Shown piece after piece: positions 11,227 to 24,324 of a DNA stretch of 64,000 nt (its first letter is position 1; each line of letters opens with the position of its first letter). The translations under genes were made by a program, and so were the position numbers. The DNA is from Patellaria atrata CBS 101060 (lineage: Eukaryota; Ascomycota; Dothideomycetes; Patellariales; Patellariaceae): NCBI GenBank assembly GCA_010093705.1, contig MU006092.1:1260500-1324499 (forward strand). The letters are read 5' to 3'. The notes under the pieces are model-generated. The model saw nothing but the letters and a program-made list of their open reading frames with translations, had not been told where the DNA came from and did not search any database.

Positions 11227-13292
11227 ATGGCAGACGCTCTAAAAGCAGAAGGTAATAAGCTCTTCGCAGCAAAAGATTTCCAAGGCTCAATGTATGGACC
11301 CCGCAACACCTAAAAGTCACATTGTAGCTAATGAGCTTTTGATTATAGAGAGAAGTTCTCTCAAGCTATTGAACTTGATCCTTCGAATCATGTACTTTAT
11401 TCAAATAGATCTGGCTCCTATGCCTCCCTGAAACAATTCGATAAGGCGTTGGAAGATGCGAATAAGGTAACTGAGCTGAAATCGGACTGGGCAAAAGGTT
11501 GGGGCCGTAAAGGAGCTGCGTTGCATGGGAAGGGAGACCTTGGTATGTATACTAAGCTATATGGTGGGATAGTAGGGATAGGCTGATATTGATATCAGTT
11601 GCCGCCCTCGACGCCTTCAACGAAGCTCTCAAACTCGAACCCAACAACGCCCAAGCGAAATCCGGTCTGGCGGCTGTACAACGCGCAATAGACGCTGAAG
11701 CGCAAGCCGATAGCAATAATCCCCTCGGCGGACTGAATAACATGTTCAACGACCCTCAACTCATCCAGAAGCTGGCGAGAAATCCTAAAACGAGCGGGTT
11801 GCTGGGTGATGCACAGTTTATGCAGAAGCTTAATCAGCTTAAATCGAATCCAAGTGCTATTGGAGAGGCAATGTCAGATCCTAGAATGTTGCAGGTCATG
11901 AGCGTGCTATTAGGAATTGACATGCAGTTTGGTAATGCGCCAGGTGAAGGTGGGGATGCTTCAGCCCCCAAGGAACAGGAGGAGGATATACCAATGCCAG
12001 ATGCACGACCTGAACCTACTCAATCCAAGAAAAAGCCCGAGCCGGAACCAGAACCGGAACCGGAACCGGAAGACGAAGAGGCGGTCACCAAACGCGAAGC
12101 AAAAGAGAAAGCAGAACAGGAAAAGAAACTAGGCACAGAGAATTACAAAAAGCGACAATTCGACGCAGCCATCGAACATTACGGCAAGGCTTGGGAATTA
12201 CATAAGGACATAACCTACCTCACCAACCTCGGTGCCGCCAAGTTTGAAAAAGGCGACTACCAAGGCTGTATCGAAGCCTGTCAACAAGCCATCGAACACG
12301 GCCGTGAAGTGTTAGCCGATTTCAAACTAATAGCCAAGTACGTCTATAATCCCCCCNNNNNNNNNNNNNNNNNNNNNNNNNNNNNNNNNNNNNNNNNNNN
12401 NNNNNNNNNNNNNNNNNNNNNNNNNNNNNNNNNNNNNNNNNNNNNNNNNNNNNNNNCCCCCACCCCAGAGCATTCGGCCGCATAGGCACCGCCTACGAAA
12501 AACTCAACGACCTCCCCACCGCCATCCTAAACTACCAAAAATCCCTCACCGAACACCGCACCCCCGAGATCCTCGCGAAGCTCCGCGCGGCCGAAAAGGC
12601 CCAAATCCAAGCCGAGAAGCAATCATACATCAGCCCTGAAGAAGCGGAAAAAGCGCGGGAGCTAGGGAACCAGCACTTCAAAGACGCCGACTGGCCCGCC
12701 GCGGTGGAGGCGTACAGCGAGATGATCAAGCGCGCCCCCGACGACGCTAGGGGGTACTCGAATCGAGCTGCATGTTTCATCAAACTACTCTCTTTCCCCT
12801 CCGCGGTGCAGGACTGCGACGAGGCCATCAAGCGCGATCCCAGCTTCATCCGCGCGTATTTGAGGAAAGCACAGGCCCTGTTCGCGATGCGGGAGTATAA
12901 CAAATGTCTCGATGTCTGCTCCGAGGCCGCGGTGCACGATACAGACGGCAAGAACGCGAGGGAAATCGATCAACAGCAGCAGAAGGCGCTCATGGCACAG
13001 TTTTCGGCCCGTGAGGGCGAGACCGAGGAACAGACTATGGAAAGGGTCCAGCGGGATCCGGATGTGAGTGCCCCTTCAATTTTCCCCATCCTTCCAATCT
13101 CAAAAAAAAAAATGAGATGGACTGTACTGATAGGAGTAGATCGTAGCTATACTCCAGGATCCGGTTATGCAGAGTATCCTCCAGCAGGCTAAGACGGATC
13201 CTGCAGCGCTGCAGGATCATATGAAGAATGCGAAGGTTAGGGCTAGTATCCAGAAACTCGTTGCTGCTGGTGTTATTAGGACGGGCCGGTAG
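11227..13292 (+). CDS. sti1: Hsp70-Hsp90 organising co-chaperone Sti1/Hop
   Basis: Sti1 bridges Hsp70 and Hsp90 through TPR domains and passes clients between them in the cytosol. Five exons are inferred: 11227-11291, 11349-11542, 11599-12337, 12469-13063 and 13140-13292, giving 581 aa, the usual length. TPR1 covers residues 1-105 (AEGNKLFAAKDFQ, LYSNRSGSY). A DP1 domain follows (NNMFNDPQLIQKLARNP). A Pro-Glu repeat linker leads to TPR2A (GTENYKKRQFDAAIEHY) and TPR2B (GNQHFKDADWPAAVEAYSEM). The DP2 domain (ILQDPVMQSILQQAK ... GVIRTGR) closes the protein. The third intron contains a 100-N gap between C runs, but donor AA|GT and acceptor CAG|A keep the frame, so no coding sequence need be missing. 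Confidence 0.96.
12357..12456. other. Assembly gap of 100 N
   Basis: Exactly 100 N, flanked by CCCCCC on the left and CCCCC on the right, lie inside the third sti1 intron. A C homopolymer is the likely cause of the gap. The true length is unknown. Confidence 0.98.
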
Positions 13293-14172
13293 GTGCGTGG
13301 TTTGCTGATCGGGACCCAGGGGTTGAGGAGGAGCGAGAGAAGTAGGGGGGAGAGGGGGGATAGGGGGAGGAAAGGGAAGAGTGTGAGAAGAGGGATGTGT
13401 GACGTGGAAATGATAGCGAGATAGCGAGATAGATACTGCATACTACATACTGAATACGATAAAATGGAATAAATACCATGGTTAAGATGCATGAGTCGTC
13501 CTGATCTACAAGTACCTTTTGATGTTTGAGATGAGATCCTCGACTGCATATGAGAACGGGAGATGGATCGGATGAGAGGTAGACTGGATGGGAGAATTGG
13601 CTGTACGGAAAAGGTTTCCACTCTGTGGAGGAGTCAAATATACTTTGTATGGAAAGAGTGAACGTGCAGAGAAGAGTCAAACCGTACCACCCTAAGAATC
13701 TAAGCTATAGGACACGACAAGAGTAAATTACTAAACACAGTGCGGAAAGAGCGGAATGTACTGCTCGTAACGAAACCACTGTGCGAATAGGGAGAATAAG
13801 GGTGAAGTGCACGAATAAAGCGGACAACATGGATTTCAAGGATTGGACGAAACTTTAGATAGAAAATTCAATGTCCCAAAGGAAATCGGTTTCATTCTAA
13901 TTCTAACTCTACTCTAATGCCAATTCGTTGCTCATCATGCATTAATTCCATCAACGGTATCGCAGCAGCTACCAAGTCGCCAAAGTTCTCGATCTCATGC
14001 ATCCGAAGTTACCACATTCTCATTCTCTCACTGCAGAAACTTATACTCGCCAAATGCAAACTCAGATGCCTCATAAGAAGCAATCAGCCAATTGTGTACA
14101 ATCACATTCTCTCATCCTGCAAGTTTCAACTTCAAAGTAGAAGTGACCAAGACTATCACAATCAGGCACACA
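13293..14172. other. Convergent intergenic region sti1 / ugp1
   Basis: 880 bp hold the 3' regions of two convergent genes. A purine-rich stretch (about 13310-13400) and a short tandem of GATAGCGA near 13420 are present. No gene is seen. Confidence 0.5.
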
Positions 14173-16512
14173 CTAGTGCTCCAACAACCTCAAGCTACCC
14201 TGGACAACCACGTTCTCCAAGATACTTCCTGGTGGAATATCAATCGTCTGACCCTCAGTGGCAACGATGATAACTGTTCCCTTCAAGGTGACACCACGAC
14301 CCAGGTTGACTGCACCAGTGATGGTCAAATGATCCAACTCGACAATCTTAGGGATGCTGGAAATGCGGGATTGAAAGCTTGAGACCTTCTTGAAGTCGGA
14401 TCCGAGTTTGATGAGCGGTGCGGGACCGAAACGGTTGGGATCCATGACGAGCTGACCGTGCTGCAGGGTGTAGAGGTCCGACTTGACGAGCATAAGGTCG
14501 GAGCAGGTCTTAACGGGCAAGAAGCGACGACGAGGGACGTTAACACCGTGAGCGTTCTTGAAGTGGCGGATAGCTGCACCGACGGCAGTTTCGAGTTGGA
14601 TGACGCTGAGGTCGGCTTCACCCTTCTTGTCGGCAGGGATTGATTTCTGATTGGGGATAATCTCCATGGCGAGTTCATTGTTCTCGACGACACGCTTGAC
14701 AGCATGAAGGTTCATCCAGATGTTGTTCGTATTGAAGTACTTGAACTTCTTGATTGACTTAAATTCATTGACATGCTCCTTAGGTACCTGAGCAATTTCC
14801 AAGAGACGAGCGGTGCCCTCGTAATCGATGATGGTACCACCCTTGACATCCGCCTTGGTCTTATCAGTCAACTCCATGATGTATTCAGAATTACTGTCAA
14901 CCATGTGTTGCAAGATGCGGAGGTCGACGACAGCGCCCAAGTTATCGGCATTAGATAGGAAGATGATTTCAATCCCTCTATCCAAAAGCTTGTCGAGAAT
15001 TCCGGAGTTGTAGAGGGATTCGAAGACGTCACCGTGTCCTGGTGGGTACCAGTCAGAGATTTGGGAGTCTGCAGACTTTGGAGCGGGTAACAGAGAATCC
15101 TTGAGCACACGGGGGTACTTTGACTGGTTGAAGGTAAGGATATCGATATTATGACCCTCATACTTCTTGATGATGTTTGCGGTATCCGCATCGGTATTGA
15201 AGGAGTTCATCAGAACGAAGGGGACGTTCACATCATACGTCTTGTTGAGGTATTCGATTTGTCGGACCGATAGGTCGAGGAAGGACATGCCATCGCGAAC
15301 TTCGATAACAGACTTGGGACCAACACATCCCATAGAAGTACCAAGACCACCATTTAGCTTGACGACCGCAAGCTTGTTCAGAAGTTCGACGGATTGTGAA
15401 TTTGCAAGATCAGCATAGTTGACAACTTGATCTTCCTTGGGTGGTGCGATCCTCGACCACTCGATGGCATTGCCCTTGGCTTTGTCGTTTAGATATCTGC
15501 GGAAAAGAGCGAAGAAGTTGTCCATCTCAGTCTCGAACCGCTATCTTCTATGAGCAGGTGTTTCTCACGCGAGGGTTGATTAACACATACCTTCTTTTCA
15601 TTCGGATCCTTCACCGTGTCGGCGAGGTTATTGAGGGCATTTCGCATCTGTGATGCGGCGACCGAGGTAGAGGTGTTTTCGAAAGCCTGAAGATCGGATG
15701 ATTTGCTCATCAGCAATTGGTCTTCTAGTGGACAACAGTCACAAAAGAGGGATTCATGAAATGGAGAAGAAGTAAAGGCGTCTGTCATAACAGTGTCTTC
15801 TTGAATCTATGTTGAATAGGAGACCAAAGTAAGTAAATGATAAAGAATGGAATTGATTGTTAGTACTAGGGTGTCCACTATCTCGGCGATATCTGGGGGA
15901 GGGGGAGGGTGTGGGATTTAGGGTCGCTCAGTCGATAGGATGGGAGAGATAATCATGCCCGGTTTTGGCAAATTAATCTCTTGTATGTTCATAGTCTTTG
16001 TATGGAATAGCCGGGTTCAAGATGACGCGTTTATAAATTTCCTAACCGTTAAGAACGCGTCGTCTGCTGGTCGGTACTGGTGTGAGCTGAGATCCTCATT
16101 TGATAGAGGAGGTTTGCTCAGAGTTCCACCATGGGTTTGAACTAATGTACTGGCCTAATGTGCCGTTGGATGTTATAGTCCATATGGGAAACCTAAATCT
16201 TGACAGACTCTTCTGATTGCATTTGACAGAGAGACATGAGTACAAGGTAGTTCGGTTGTTGAAAAGAACGAGCCATGTATTTGCTCTGATAGAAACATGT
16301 TATAGATGGATGAAACAGTTTCTAGAAGCAATACTATAGCCCCAGTGAAGGATAGTGAAGGAGATATGGGTTCATGTTTGACGACGGGTCGAATTGGTAC
16401 TCACCACATGTGATTGTGTCTTCCCATGGTGTTTCCTAGCAAAACCAGAGTCGCTCTCCGCACTTGAAGGCTTCAAGTGAGAAGGAATCGCGTTCTTGAT
16501 TGCCTGAGACAT
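14173..16512 (-). CDS. ugp1: UTP-glucose-1-phosphate uridylyltransferase
   Basis: Makes UDP-glucose from UTP and glucose-1-phosphate, feeding cell-wall glucan, glycogen and trehalose synthesis in the cytosol. Three exons are inferred: 16512-16405, 15686-15591 and 15540-14173, giving 523 aa. Exon 1 codes for a Ser/Lys-rich N-terminus starting [15 protein letters not shown]; exon 2 holds [18 protein letters not shown]; exon 3 holds [20 protein letters not shown]. The nucleotide-binding motif [11 protein letters not shown] is at about 130-140, and the uridine-binding [15 protein letters not shown] and the C-terminal left-handed beta-helix are present. The first intron is long for this genome (718 bp). 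A TATAAA on the coding strand near 16850 suggests a long C/T-rich leader. Confidence 0.96.
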
Positions 16513-17324
16513 TGCGGATATTCGAGAATTGGAGTGTAAAGTGGGTGGAAAATGAAGGAAGAGAGTTGTTGCGGGTTGTTGTTGTTTCTTGCTGAAGGTG
16601 GGCGGGTTGGAAGTTTTTTTTGGAGCTTGGGCGCTGTTAAAGCTAAAAAGCTGGGCGGTGACGACAAAGTGGGGAGCGTCGTGCAAGCAGCCGACAGGGA
16701 TCTTGGAGGGGCAGATGGTGAAGGCGGAACACTTTCTAAATACTGTGATGGTTTACAGTACAGTTGAGAGAGCGTCTTTAGGAACTTGGAGAGGAAGAAT
16801 TGATCAGTGAGAAGCATAGTACTCGGCCTCTGCAAGTTCCTCCTTTATATGCACTCTACCACGCCTCTTTATTGAGGTGTTGTTGACACTCAACGCTTTT
16901 TCGTGGCCCGGCAACCAGACCGAGGGGCAAAAGCTATTTCGGGATTATGTTTGCTGTTCTCGATGTATTGCTGATCAGATATCACACCTTTGACATGTCC
17001 ACCAAAAACTTCCTTCACACCGGTACCGACGCTTAGGTTTAACGTCAAATGTACGTATGAATTGTTATCCTAAGCTTCACGGATTAAATCGAACACTTCG
17101 GTTAGTCACGGTCATTGAGGTTACATCATCCTCGATTCCATCCTCTGCTTATGGGAAATTTTCCATCTTTCTCCATGAAAACTCCCCATCTCTCCACCAT
17201 CAAAGGTTCTCTCGGCTCATTTTCGTATACAGTGGCGTTGACACATCTTCGCGCCTAAACCTTACAGTAGAACTAGTACTAACGCCACAGGAACAAGACT
17301 TTCCTTTTCTCCCCTCCTAATCAA

Positions 17325-17367
17325 GAATAAAAATTAAAAAAAAAAAATTAAAAAAAAATTAAAAAAA
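17325..17367. repeat. A-rich simple repeat (A-runs broken by TT)
   Basis: Runs of 5-12 A are separated by TT over about 43 bp. It is low-complexity sequence with no attached element visible. Confidence 0.8.
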
Positions 17368-18607
17368 TAGCAACCACTACAACTAATCCCTCATGCAATA
17401 TCCCAACATTTTCTAAACCACCTTTCAAGGGTCTCAGTAATGATTTTCCCCATCTCGATAACGTACGGAATAGAACCTGCCCATGTTATCAGTTAGTACC
17501 GTAGAGACGAAGTCATCCCCGCCGCAATATCTATAGACCTTGTTCCTCTTTCGTCTGTCTACTTCCTGTCAACCATGCACGTGGGACGGCTTAAGTCAAC
17601 CCCCACGTGAATGCCAGAAGCCTACGAAAACGTCCCCGAGTTTGAGCAACGTTGGCTGTTTCGTCGTCCCGAGAGGCTGCTCTCAAAGGACAAACCAGAA
17701 GATACATAATAAGCCATATCACCTCCATGAATTGGACATCTGCATCGACTCTGCTTTTTATATATTGAAACCGTTTCTGCCGCATGACGATAATTGAAAA
17801 ATCATCCCCATGGAGACCGATAACATTAACAACAATGAATGGACGGTAGGACGGCCGTCACTTGCATATACTCGGCTCTTCCGGTATGGACTTGTCCCTT
17901 GGGATTCTAATCAGTAGGATTTCACGAAATAGCAGGAGTAAATTCGAGATAATTTTCCTTGATTCCATTTTTTTCAAGGCAAGAATTTTATTCTATGTGA
18001 ATTCCCGAAAAATTCAGGGCTAGACGGAATCTAGGTCCCCGTCGACGAAAATGTCGATTTATACTTTCTACGCACATGTAAGCCTTTCAGGTGGAAGAGC
18101 TCCATCAAGCATATGCGACAAATAAAATGTCAAATCCTCGTCTTGTCTATAAAGTTTTTATTGCTAGTGCTCCTAATTCCACTCTCAGTACCATTACATT
18201 TGCCAATCGTCAAGCGCCGGTGTTGGGTTTAAGAAATTTGACGAAAATAACTCTGATAACATGCGGATGATAAGGATTTTCAGAAATATAGGCTGTCTAG
18301 AACGCTATCGCTACATACTAGTAGGGAATCCCATCTGATAATTCATATTCTAACCTTCCCCTCGGTTCAATTGCCATGTTAATTGAATCTTACATGTCTG
18401 TACAGTAATTCCTTATTATCATAGTGAGGAAACCCTTCACTAAGGCGCTTCCTAGTAGGACTGTACAGTTCGGCCAAGTCTGTACAGAACCGTTAATTAT
18501 ACAAACTGCCTAGGCCGTACCATTCCATCTGACTATGGGGTTCACCTGGGCTGTACTCGACGCTGTACTTTGACCGAGCCGTACAATTTGATAGACTGTA
18601 AAGTACG

Positions 18608-18712
18608 ACAGAAGTGTACAATTCGACTGGACTGTACTATTCGACTAAAGCGTACAATTCGACTGGACTGTACAATGCGACTAAAGTGTACCATTCGACT
18701 AAGGTGCACACA
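18608..18712 (+). repeat. 18-bp minisatellite with GTAC core, about 5-6 copies
   Basis: Successive units fit GTACAATTCGACTGGACT with a phase of 18 bp; alternate units end TGGACT or TAAAGT, hinting at a 36-bp higher-order unit. Looser copies of a GTAC-containing motif continue on both sides from about 18460 to 19190. Because 18 is a multiple of three, open frames appear on both strands; they are a by-product of the repeat. Confidence 0.8.
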
Positions 18713-19506
18713 TTCCCAAACTATAAAAGAATCCCTAACCTGTACAAACAGATAGACCAGATAAGCCCACCAACCCCATACCAATCATCTAGATCGTATA
18801 GACCAACCAGGTCTTATAGGAAACCTGAACCGTACGGAGCCAACTCAACGTATAGAACGAAACTCAACATAGAGACCCGCCTACCGTAGAACGGCGCAGA
18901 ACTCCTCACCTATATGAACCCATGGCCTATACGCTACAAAACCACTATCCCGTACTACGATTCCGTACAAACTCACCATCCCGTACAAAAATAACGAGAC
19001 CCTATAAAATCGACTAGAGCGCACGTAGAGTATCCAGACAATGCCAAGTAACAAGTCTTATCACTCTATGGAAAACAAGACCGTAGAGAACAAAACCTCA
19101 TCACTTACAAAATCATCGGTGTACATTGAATATGTGGGGGGCTATATAGAGTAAATAGACCGTACGCGGGTATGGTAAATAGCGCGTACCATCATACATC
19201 CTCGTTTCTTAATCTCGAACGTAAGGCCCAAGGATTCCTGTCGTATACTCCTCGCCAGTTCCGGCGCATACATTTGACGTTCCATCAATCCAATTTACAA
19301 ATTGTACAAACACTCACTCAAGGTATAAGAACATGTTTCAGTCTTTGGATAGTACCTTTCACCAAGCTCAGAGGTCACGTAGTTAATCTTATATTCAACA
19401 GACCATCGCGATTGCGATCTCCCTAATCTCATCATCTTACACCTCTTCCCTTCTTTTCCCCTCTTCCTATGTTTACCTCTACTCCACCCCTCCCTCATAC
19501 CATCCC

Positions 19507-22500
19507 CTACACCATCTCACTCTCCGGAGGCCCCAAATAACTCCCCTTAACTCCGCCCGCACCCCCCGCCATCCCGCCCAAATCCACCACCACCTTCTGA
19601 AACACTACACCCGGTTCGAGAGCCCACACCCTGAGCGTATGCGCTCCGGCACTCATCGTAAAATTCGTCGTAGAATACCACGCCGCGTCCGCAACAGCCT
19701 TATACCAGCCGACCGGATTCAAATTACTATCCTGCTTGAACTTCTGATCGACCACATACTGCACGACTTTCGGCTCCGCTTCATCGACTTGGACGGCGTA
19801 CTTGAGCGGCCGCTCGCGGATCGTGTTGATCGGCGTGCCGAGATGCAACGTCACGTTCGCCGGCTTCGACGACGAGGTGTTGGTGAAAGTGTAGATGCTG
19901 TATTCGAGCGCTGGGGACCCTGAGTCGGGTGACTGCGAGGCGGCGAGGTTGTCCGAGAGTTTGACGCCGGAGAGCGTGCGGCCGTAGTGCGGGATCTCGA
20001 TGTAAGTTAGCTCGTCCGAGGCGCCGGAGAGGGAGGTGTAGTGGGCGGCTTCGATGGCGATGTGGCCTCTGGACTCGACGAAGCCGTGAAAGTCGTCGGG
20101 GACGACGGTGTTGTTGATGGGGAGGAAGAGCCAGGGTGCGTTGAACTGCGCGCCATAGTCTGTGCTGGAGGTGACGTTGAGGCGAGAGCGGCTGCCGCCG
20201 GCAGGAGCGGAGGCCCAGTCCACGTCGACGTAGATGCGGGTTTGCATGTCTTCGAGCCCGCCACGGGGGTCAATGCGGCCGGTGTAACTTGTTAGTTTGA
20301 CGTGGGGCTCGGCGCTGATGGTGTAGGTGAAGGCTTGGGTGCCGGTACTGTAGATGTCGATGTAGGTCTTCTTGCCGAAGGGATCCATGGGTTGCAGTTC
20401 AAGCCAGTTCTGGCCGTTGCCGTGCCAAGGGTCATCGCCGGGAACGGTGGCGTTGGATGCTTCAACTCCGATTCCCATGTCGCCGTTCAGTCCTCTTTCT
20501 AGAGCTTGAACGTAATACAGCGGCGGGGTTGTTTGACGCATTGTTTGCTGCCAGTGCGCGTATCCGATGTGTGTCTGGTCCATCATATGTGCCCACCGGC
20601 CATTGAGCATGGTGTTGTATTCTTCGCTAAGCTTTCTGTCTTCTTCGAATGCATCGAGGACGTTTTGCGCGGCGATGTTAGTACTAGTACGGCCTTGTTG
20701 AGCGTAGAGTTTATTGTACGCTGCGTGGATGTGGACGTCGTGGACTGCTTTACCGGCGCGTACGGGGTGTAGTACCATTTCGAAGAAGGCGGGCTGATGC
20801 GCTGAGTCGAGAGCAGAGTTGATCATCTCGGTAGCGTTAAGGAGGGAAGACCATTCGGAGAGGACTCGCTCAGCCTCTTCATAGTTTATCACGCTGTATG
20901 TCGAGGGATCTAGCAGCTCGTACTTGCGGCGGGCTGAGAGCTGGCCGTAGGTAGTCAGAACATCTGCAATTGCTGAGGCATGTTCACTGCCGAATTCACG
21001 GGCAGCCCATGCTGCCGTCCACGAGACGGTGCTGTTCAGGTCGTAGGCAGTGATGTCATAGGCGAGATCGAAAAAGTGACTAATGGGGAGTTCCTGGGGT
21101 GAACGTTAGTAAGTGGTTGAGAGGAGGGTGGTTTCAGAGGAGGAACTTACGAGAGGCTTGATGTCGCCGACGTTGACAATCCAGATGTCTCGTGCATGAC
21201 GTTCGTAAGCCATGGACATTTGCTCCCAAGTCTTCTCGAGCTGGATGGTGTTAATCCATTTGTAGTTTCTTGGATCACCAACGTAATCGAAATGCTACAG
21301 CATATCAGTCGATTTTCTTCGATATCACCAACAGTACCGCTCACATAATAGACCCCAGCACCACCACTTCTCTCCACCTCTGAGCCAACAGGCAAGCGTC
21401 TTAGATTACCCCAATTATCATCCGTCCAAAGCAAGGTAATATCATCCGGCACCTCAAAGCCATCCTCATAATACTCCTGGACCTCCTTATACAGACACCA
21501 CATCTGCGGCACATCGTTCACATTCTGCTCTCCATACAAATCCGCCAAAATATCTCTCTGAGCATTAACCACATTCTGGAGATTCTCGACCTCGATATCT
21601 GCGGACATAGCGGTGTCACCCACGCCACGCATACCCATGGTGAGCACGCCTTCGTAGGGACGCGCACGTGCAGCGCATTGCTCGAAATACTCGTAGAGAG
21701 TGGCGTTGTTGGTCTTCCATTGGTATTCGGAGGTATGAAAGTTACCCCATTCGTTTGTGGCGCACATCATAGGTTCGGTGTGGGAGGTACCCATTACAAT
21801 ACCGAATTCATGAGCAAGAGGCTGGTTACGCGGATCATCAACACCGAACATCTCACCCCACATCGCGGGCCAGAGGTAATTTGCTCTTAGACGGAGGAGA
21901 AGCTCGAAGACGTGTTGGTAGAAATCAGCATAGTAGGAGGAGCCCCATTGGTTGCGGGGATACTTCGAGTTCATCCAGCCTGTGAGCGCGGGCGCCTCAT
22001 CGTTGATGAAGAAGCCGCGGTATTTGACGGAGGGAGAGGCTTGGACTTTGGTTTCTCCGATGGCGTAGATTTCGCTATGTTGTTTAGCGGGTACGTCGGC
22101 GAACCAGTACCAGGGGGAGACGCCGATTTGCTCGGAGATGTCGTAGAGACCGTAGATGGTTCCCCGTCTGTCGGCGCCTATTGTACGATTAGCATCATAT
22201 ATCCCATAGTTGTTGATTGAAGATATCTTACCAGCAATAACCAAAGCTTGAGAGACTCCCGGCATGGGATTACTCACAACCGTACTCACAAAAGCTTCCC
22301 ACTGCCCTTTAGTATTGCTGACATCAATCTTTCCTGCCGCCACAAGGTCATCAATCATCTTTGATTTCCCAATGGTACCAGCAAGGATATGACCCCCAAC
22401 TGTGCCATTAGAGCTCATCTCGAAAGTAGTGATACCGGTGACGTTGAAGATGGCGGATGCGTTGCCAACAGTAGAGTTTCCGCTATCCATAAGATGTACG

Positions 22501-22745
22501 GCGCCATTTGTGCCAGTAACACGCCCAAAGTCCTTTGCCAGATCATTGGACGCTCTTAAAACAGACGGATCATCACCCTTGGAAACATGAATCTGAACAG
22601 CACTGCCATGGCTAGCGAGCTTCAAGGTGCTGTTGTTACCAGCTTCGAAGCCAATTGTCGCATTTTGACCAATTGCAAGCACGGAGGGTAGAAGTAAGAG
22701 CAAGACTGAAAGAAACAATGACGAAAAGCTATTGAGAGCCCTCAT
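19507..22745 (-). CDS. Secreted xylan alpha-1,2-glucuronidase, glycoside hydrolase family 115
   Basis: GH115 enzymes remove (methyl)glucuronic acid from glucuronoxylan in plant cell walls. Four exons are inferred: 22745-22232, 22177-21345, 21294-21151 and 21093-19507, giving 1025 aa. A signal peptide is clear: MRALNSFSS then LFLSVLLLLLPSVLA. Family blocks include YGLYDISEQIGVSPWYWFAD, KYRGFFINDEAPALTGW, LRANYLWPAMWGEMF, GIVMGTSHTEPM, LLWTDDNWGN and HFDYVGDPRNYKW. The last one appears only after splicing the third exon to YY. The C-terminal third is the beta-rich accessory region of the family. Many N-glycosylation sequons are present. The 54-bp first intron has no stop and is a multiple of three. 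Confidence 0.95.
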
Positions 22746-23713
22746 CTTGATGATTAGAAGTCAAGATGGTAAAAGGGAGAAAAGGAAGCTCGAGCTCAAC
22801 GTACCTTTCGCAGATCCTGGGGAACTGCCCTAATTATACCATAACAGCATCATCAATAACCCCAGCTCTCTTACCTCCATTCGCCGGGAACGATCAAAAC
22901 GTGATATAATCGCCATGGGGAGAAGCATGTAGCGATCCGGGTATTATAGTGGATAAATTAAGGGGACGATCGTAGCTCCAATCTACGGGATAGAAAGATC
23001 CTAGAAAAGCTATGGAAGCATCATGGAACTCTGGAAGGTCAAGGGCTTGGTCTATTTCGATGTCGTATTGAGCCGGGGAAGATAGATGAAGAGGCTTGTG
23101 GTTCTCGAAAGTGGGATATGGAACGGTTCTCTAGATGGCATGCGGTAATGCAGGTACATACATTAAGTTACTTCTCGTGCATTTCTTCTATATAAGACTC
23201 GCTAGATGAACATTGTCCGTATGCGAGCATGGTATGGTATAGCCGTGATGGTCAGTCTCGACCGTGAATGCCAATATATCAAGATGACATGACAAGACAT
23301 AAGCCGGGCTGGTGGGAAGTGTTGACAACGAGGTCGAACATGGGAAGCCGGATAAAATCTGTTCCCCATGCGGCTCCACTCCCTTCAATTTCTCCACATG
23401 ACGCATCCCGCCACGAGACGTCCTACACCTAATCCAGCTAGCCCCTCCATACCCTCCCAGGATAATTTTATATCCAGCAAACGGCGAATTTTCTGAGGCT
23501 CACAAACACCAAGAGTCCAACGTTTATCCCACTCTCCGCACGCATTTAGGCACCTCGACGACGGTTCACTGGCTCACTCCCGTCACTCGCACCACAACAT
23601 CTCCAACTTCCTCGGTTCACAATTCTTCCCGTAAAAATCAGTTCACCACATCCTCACGTGGGAACGTCGCCACTCCTCTCCAAGTTCTTGGGCTCTTAGA
23701 TTATTCCATAGCC
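22746..23713. other. Divergent promoter region GH115 / UPF0390 gene
   Basis: 970 bp between divergent genes. CTGGGG and CCCCAG near 22820-22855 fit the SYGGRG consensus of the carbon repressor CreA, which would suit a xylanolytic gene, but such short sites are common. No gene is seen. Confidence 0.45.
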
Positions 23714-24042
23714 ATGGCACAAGGTGCTCCGAAGCTGAAATCCAAACCCGCCGCGAAACCCCGCTCTGGTTCTCGTAGTGGGCCGAAACCAGGAGCGAGG
23801 GTTATAAAACCTAAGAATCCGAAGCTTATCAAGCAGCAGAAAGTTATCAAGGTGAGTCCTTTCTTTTGTGATGAGGTTGACTGACTGAGTTTGGGAAATG
23901 TGGGTCGTGACTGACTAATTTGGTGTAGAAACGAACGGCGGGTTTAACGGCGCAGACGGAGAAGGCGTTGGCGGAGCGAGCGGGGCATTTGGAGATGTTG
24001 AAGGGGGGTAAGAAGGAGAAGGAGAAGGAGAACAAGGGTTGA
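23714..24042 (+). CDS. Small basic protein, UPF0390 / L10K (DUF2462) family
   Basis: Two exons, 23714-23851 and 23929-24042, give 83 aa. The intron has donor GTGAGT and branch point CTGACTAAT. The opening [16 protein letters not shown], a [15 protein letters not shown] block and the closing helix [18 protein letters not shown] followed by a Lys/Glu tail are the family pattern (Leydig cell tumour 10-kDa protein homologues). It is strongly basic and probably nuclear or nucleolar; its molecular function is not established. Confidence 0.85.
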
Positions 24043-24324
24043 AGGGGCGCAGAGAAGGGAGAGGTTGTTACGAATTTGCTTCGAATGTTGGGGAGGCGGC
24101 TCATGTATAGATTTGGGGAATGATCAAAACTTGATACCCACTTTAGAATTATGTCTTGGGTGTTCTGAAGAGGAATGAGCATACCAATCATGGAGTATTG
24201 ATCTGGGTCTTATTTTATTGAATGATATCTTATACGGTCTCTCTGCAAGATCCATTCCCTTATATGTCAAATCTACATCTACCTAAATGATATCCAACAC
24301 CGTACATACCAGTCACAAATACCC

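Larger units (their letters stand above)
16513..19506. other. 3-kb gene-free stretch with A-rich tract and decayed minisatellite
   Basis: The first part is the ugp1 promoter. From 17 kb on there is no supportable gene. An A-rich tract lies at 17325-17367, and a GTAC-rich repeat field at about 18460-19190, strongest at 18608-18712. Confidence 0.55.

Noticed and set aside
18542-18889. Open frames on both strands with repetitive peptides
   Set aside because: They follow from the 18-bp repeat, whose period is a multiple of three; no start context or domain supports them.
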